The translations under genes were made by a program, and so were the position numbers. A stretch of DNA of 64,000 bases from the NCBI GenBank assembly GCA_001931535.1, contig CP016211.1, positions 9,223,703-9,287,702 of the forward strand. Direction: 5' to 3'. Below are positions 60,900 to 64,000 of this stretch, piece by piece (the first letter of the stretch is position 1; each line of letters opens with the position of its first letter). The notes under the pieces were generated by a model. It had not been told where the DNA came from and ran no database searches. It saw nothing but the letters and a program-made list of their open reading frames with translations. This DNA is from Minicystis rosea (lineage in GTDB: Bacteria > Myxococcota_A > Polyangia > Polyangiales > Polyangiaceae).

Positions 60900-61889
60900 A
60901 TGAAGTATTACCAATGCCAGCACTGCGGGAACATGCACCTCGAAGGGACGCTCTGTCCCAAGCTCAATGCCCCTGACTTCAAGTCCAGCGCCGGGGCCTG
61001 GGATGCGAAGGCGGCAGTCCAGTGGAAGGGCGCTGCGGGGAGCGGTGCGCTAAAAGGCGAGCGCTGGGTCTTGGAACACGACCCGGCGAGGCTGGCCGCC
61101 ATCGACGCAGAGGCCAAGAGGCATCAGGTTGGCGGGCTCTGCAGCGCTTGGACGTGCGACTGGCTGCGCCGCATGCTGCTGCGAGAAACGATCACGGCGG
61201 ACACCTATCGTGATCTGACCTTCGTCGCGCAGATGCAGCAATGGTTCCAGGGCCGCGCCAACAAGCTTGCAGGCGTGGACGGCCTCGACAACCCCGTCGT
61301 CGGCGCCGGGCTCGTCAGCTCGGAGAAGCCCATCGCGAAAGGCCTCGTCAGCGAGGTGACGGGCGCTGCTGGCGGCGCCGCGCGTTACAACCATCTGCCC
61401 CATGGTGGCTATTACATCAGCATGTGGGGCAACGCGGGCCGCCATGGCGTCGGCGTGGTCTTCAACGCTCATGGGTATGCGGTGTTCGATCAGAACCAGG
61501 GCATGCTCATCGGGCCCGTGGTCGCGCCCAAGCTTCGCGCCCTGCGCGTGGCCATGGAGCAGTACGAGGCGAACGGCGCGCTGATCCACTGGGAGATGTA
61601 TTCGGTGAAGATCGCGCTGCAAGCGGGGTACTACGGCGACCCCGACGTCAAGGGCCGCAGCGCCGCCGCAGCAGCAGGAGCAGGCGCCGCAGGAGCAGGC
61701 ACCGCGGCGGCAGGCACCGCGGCGGCAGGCTCCGGTGCTTCTGCTGCTGCGGCGGCGGGCGCCGGTGCTGCCGCTGCGCCGGACGCCGCCGCTGAGGCGG
61801 CTCCACGCCCCGACGCTGCGGCGCTGGCGGCACGCCTCCTCGCCGCCTCGCAGGCCCTGCCGCGGCTCACGCGGCGGAGGTCGTTCTGA
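60900..61889 (+). CDS. YopT/AvrPphB-like (peptidase C58) candidate effector
   Basis: A 329-residue protein without signal peptide. The N-terminus has a zinc-ribbon-like MKYYQCQHCGNMHLEGTLC. The core shows a papain-like triad order: Cys81 in GLCSAWTCDW, His182 in GRHGVGVVF and Asp197 in AVFDQNQG. The His-Asp spacing of 15 and the FDxNxG turn match the C58 family (YopT, AvrPphB), in which the Cys lies in a GxC...W helix start. The C-terminus is Ala/Gly low complexity, ending RLTRRRSF. C58 enzymes are effectors or toxins cleaving host GTPases or kinases, or self-processing. ATG 60900 lacks a clear ribosome site; upstream in-frame starts exist. Confidence 0.78.
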   Translation: MKYYQCQHCGNMHLEGTLCPKLNAPDFKSSAGAWDAKAAVQWKGAAGSGALKGERWVLEHDPARLAAIDAEAKRHQVGGLCSAWTCDWLRRMLLRETITADTYRDLTFVAQMQQWFQGRANKLAGVDGLDNPVVGAGLVSSEKPIAKGLVSEVTGAAGGAARYNHLPHGGYYISMWGNAGRHGVGVVFNAHGYAVFDQNQGMLIGPVVAPKLRALRVAMEQYEANGALIHWEMYSVKIALQAGYYGDPDVKGRSAAAAAGAGAAGAGTAAAGTAAAGSGASAAAAAGAGAAAAPDAAAEAAPRPDAAALAARLLAASQALPRLTRRRSF

Positions 61890-62240
61890 AGGCAACGCCC
61901 TTTGCCGGCCAGCCTCGACCTTCGCGAGCGCGGTGAGGTGCCCTGCGACGCCGACGCGGTTCCCCCTAGGCACGCATAGCGCTCCGACGGAAGAGCGTCC
62001 TCAGGCCTGGTGCCCTGCTCGTTCCCTTGCTTCGTGATGAGCACCGCGCGTTGGTGAGACGGCCCCGGCTGCTCGGCCGAGGTTCCAAGACGAGCTCACG
62101 CTTCGCGGGTAGGGCCGCGATCGCGCGATTATCCAACGGTCAGCGCACGACGCCGGCGGCCTGGTTTGCGAGCCGCGATGTTGCTTCGTGAGGGTCAAAC
62201 GTACTGGTTGTCATCCCAAGGGTCGTCCATTCTACAAGGG
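61890..62240. other. Intergenic region, nothing identified
   Basis: About 350 bases between the C58-like gene and the hybrid kinase. ORFs on both strands have poor codon bias. The segment 62190-62235 (GTCAAACGTACTGGTTGTCA) is locally A/T-richer and may contain the kinase promoter. Confidence 0.4.
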
Positions 62241-63869
62241 ATGACGTATGGGCCCCGACCGCAGCCCTCCGAGCGCACCTCGAGCGGTGTCTTCGCGCAA
62301 CGAAGCGAGCACAGCGAGGACGAGCGCTTCCGCCTCGTCGTCGAGACCATCCGGGATTACGCGATCTTCTGGCTGGATCCGGATGGACGCGTCGCAAGCT
62401 GGAATGCCGGCGCCGAGCGGCTGAAAGGGTATCGCGCCGAAGAGATCATCGGCAGGCACTTCTCGCTGTTCTACACGGCGGAGGACGTGGCGGCCTCCAA
62501 GTGTGAGCGCGTGCTCGAGGCGGCTCGGCGCGAGGGACGGTTCGAAGAGGATGGCTGGCGCGTCCGCAAGGACGGCTCTCACTTCTGGGCGAACATCGTG
62601 GTCACGGCGCTGCGTGACGAGGCTGGGCAGCTCCTCGGCTTTGCGAAGGTGGTGCGGGATCTGACCGAACGGCGTCGGGCCGAAGAGGAGCGGCTCCGGC
62701 TCGCGCAGGCGCACGAGGCCCAGCGCATCACGAACGAGTTTCTGGCGACGATCTCGCACGAGCTGCGCACCCCGCTCACCGCGATTCTCGGCTGGGCGCG
62801 TCTCCTCGAGGGCGGCCACGCCATGAATCCCGCCGCGGTGTCCAAAGCGATGGCGACCATCCGCCGCAACGCAGAGGCGCAGGCGAGGCTCATCGACGAC
62901 CTGCTCGATGCCTCGCGCATCATCACGGGCAAGATGCGCATCGACGTGAAGCCGGCGGACATGGCGGCCATCGTGCGCGAGGCCATGGATGTCGTGCGTC
63001 CCGCTGCGGGCGCCAAGCAGATCGATCTGAGCATCGAACGCTTCGACGAGCCGGCCGTGCTCGTCGGTGATGCAGGACGATTGCAGCAAATCGTGTGGAA
63101 CCTCCTCTCGAATGCCGTGAAGTTCACGGACCCCGGTGGGGCCGTGCGCGTGTGTCTGAAACAGGAAGGCGGCTGTATCCACGTGGCCGTGGAGGACACG
63201 GGACGGGGGATCGATCCGGCGTTCCTGCCGCACGTGTTCGAGCGCTTCCGCCAGGCCGACGCCTCGACGACACGCCAATCGGGCGGGCTCGGCCTCGGTC
63301 TCGCCATCGTGCGTCACCTTGCCGAGCTCCACGGAGGCATCGTCCGCGCGGAGAGCGCAGGCCGGGATCGAGGCGCGACGTTTCATTTGATTCTCCCGGT
63401 GCGGGCCGTCTTCCCGGCGGACGCCGAGCCGCGGCCCACGTCACGAAGGCGCGCGGAGCACCGCGTGCACACGCGCGTCACGCTCGACGGTCGTCGTGTC
63501 CTCGTGGTCGACGACGAGCCGGACGCGCGGGAGGTGATCGCCGCGTTGCTCGATCAGCATGGCGCCATCGTGAAGACGGCAGCCTCGGCCTCCGAGGCAC
63601 GCCACGTGTTCGTCCGATGGCGGCCCGACGTGCTGGTGAGCGACATCGCCATGCCGGATCAGGATGGCTATGCGCTGATCCAAAGCATTCGAGCGCTCCG
63701 TGGCGATGACGGCGGCGCCACGCCTGCCATCGCGCTGACGGCCTACGCCCGAGAGGAAGACCGAAAGCTCGCCTTGGCCTCGGGGTTTACCGCGCACGTC
63801 GCAAAGCCCGTCCAGCCGGCGGAGCTTCTCCAAGCCATCTGCGCCGCCTCCGTCGGGACACGGCGGTGA
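62241..63869 (+). CDS. Hybrid sensor kinase PAS-HisKA-HATPase-REC
   Basis: A 542-residue cytosolic kinase. PAS/PAC domain at about 30-145 (RLVVETIRDYAIFWLDPDGRVASWNAGAERLKGY), HisKA (FLATISHELRTPLTAILGWARLL, His near residue 173), HATPase (VWNLLSNAVKFTDPGG, DTGRGIDP, GGLGLGLAIV) and a C-terminal receiver (VLVVDDEPDAREVI, VLVSDIAMP, AHVAKPV). The core is closely similar to the hybrid at 44437-47013, so the two are paralogues with different sensory parts. The PAS type (ERLKGYRAEEIIGRHFS) resembles FixL-like or oxygen/redox PAS domains in sequence; cofactor unknown. ATG 62241 follows AAGGG with no spacing, so the start is uncertain; in-frame codons back to 62166 exist. Confidence 0.93.
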   Translation: MTYGPRPQPSERTSSGVFAQRSEHSEDERFRLVVETIRDYAIFWLDPDGRVASWNAGAERLKGYRAEEIIGRHFSLFYTAEDVAASKCERVLEAARREGRFEEDGWRVRKDGSHFWANIVVTALRDEAGQLLGFAKVVRDLTERRRAEEERLRLAQAHEAQRITNEFLATISHELRTPLTAILGWARLLEGGHAMNPAAVSKAMATIRRNAEAQARLIDDLLDASRIITGKMRIDVKPADMAAIVREAMDVVRPAAGAKQIDLSIERFDEPAVLVGDAGRLQQIVWNLLSNAVKFTDPGGAVRVCLKQEGGCIHVAVEDTGRGIDPAFLPHVFERFRQADASTTRQSGGLGLGLAIVRHLAELHGGIVRAESAGRDRGATFHLILPVRAVFPADAEPRPTSRRRAEHRVHTRVTLDGRRVLVVDDEPDAREVIAALLDQHGAIVKTAASASEARHVFVRWRPDVLVSDIAMPDQDGYALIQSIRALRGDDGGATPAIALTAYAREEDRKLALASGFTAHVAKPVQPAELLQAICAASVGTRR

Positions 63870-64000
63870 GCCGTCGATGTCTCCGCGATTCGATCGCTTC
63901 ACGCTCTCGTGAGCCGCACTCGCGCGAGCATGCGATGCGCGAATGCACGAATGCGCGAGGACGAGGCCACGAAGCCCAAAGAGGGCTGAGCCTCACGGCA

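Noticed and set aside
1..64000. tRNA, rRNA or tmRNA genes
   Set aside because: No recognisable tRNA T-loop/acceptor pattern or rRNA-conserved strings were found in the intergenic regions I read.

Overview
The window looks like chromosomal DNA of a large-genome myxobacterium, most probably Polyangiales. The pointers are high GC with third codon positions almost always G or C, many lipoproteins with Ser/Thr/Gly/Pro-rich linkers after the lipobox, MYXO-CTERM-like tails (Gly/Ser stretch, hydrophobic helix, Arg cluster), several hybrid histidine kinases, and wide intergenic regions with short repeats. I see no rRNA, tRNA, CRISPR array, phage or intact insertion sequence; one short IS91-type transposase remnant is present.

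Layout. 1-4034: two minus-strand units, each preceded by a cobalamin riboswitch, encode a collagen-like lipoprotein (cut by the left edge) and a lipoprotein plus a secreted propeller-like protein with calcium-binding-type repeats; together they resemble a B12-controlled surface uptake module. 4266-9264: a TolB/TPR regulator-like protein, a decayed stretch with a hairpin repeat, an RRM protein, a DUF4386-like membrane protein, and a 47-residue ORF coupled to an aldo/keto reductase. 9261-11151: the reductase, its divergent HxlR regulator and a ClC remnant. 11331-16168: an operon of a B12-binding radical SAM enzyme, two different membrane desaturases and a StyA-like flavin monooxygenase, probably making or tailoring an unusual lipid. 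16260-27943: mostly envelope and secreted proteins (Imm35-like immunity protein, trypsin-like protease, beta-helix and kelch proteins, several lipoproteins).

27944-33987: a repeat-rich intergenic region followed by a tightly coupled four-gene operon: a PLP fold-III decarboxylase, a glycosyltransferase-like protein, and two tandem carrier-thioesterase proteins. In both of these the carrier lacks the phosphopantetheine Ser (His instead) and the thioesterase has a Cys nucleophile. This is my best candidate for an undescribed system.

34080-38839: a lipoprotein, then a B12-binding photoreceptor-like protein (W-x9-EH motif, apparent frameshift near its N-terminus), a histidine kinase and a response regulator-kinase hybrid, a likely light- or B12-sensing relay. 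38956-50394: lipoproteins, a frameshifted unknown gene, a ketosteroid-dehydrogenase-like flavoprotein, a GAF-PAS-PAS hybrid kinase, and a divergent AraC/SDR pair. 50549-57613: GH75 chitosanase, RsmG, a PH-like membrane protein, a YdeI/VOC pair divergent from a WYL regulator, and a GST. 57730-64000: periplasmic proteins, a PI-PLC-like lipoprotein, a YopT/AvrPphB-like (C58) candidate protease effector, and a PAS hybrid kinase.

All calls rest on reading the sequence and recalled family features; no database search was run. Starts were chosen from Shine-Dalgarno matches, overlaps and signal peptides and are uncertain where noted. Three apparent frameshifts (near 34974, 40830 and 51590) may be true decay or homopolymer sequencing errors.
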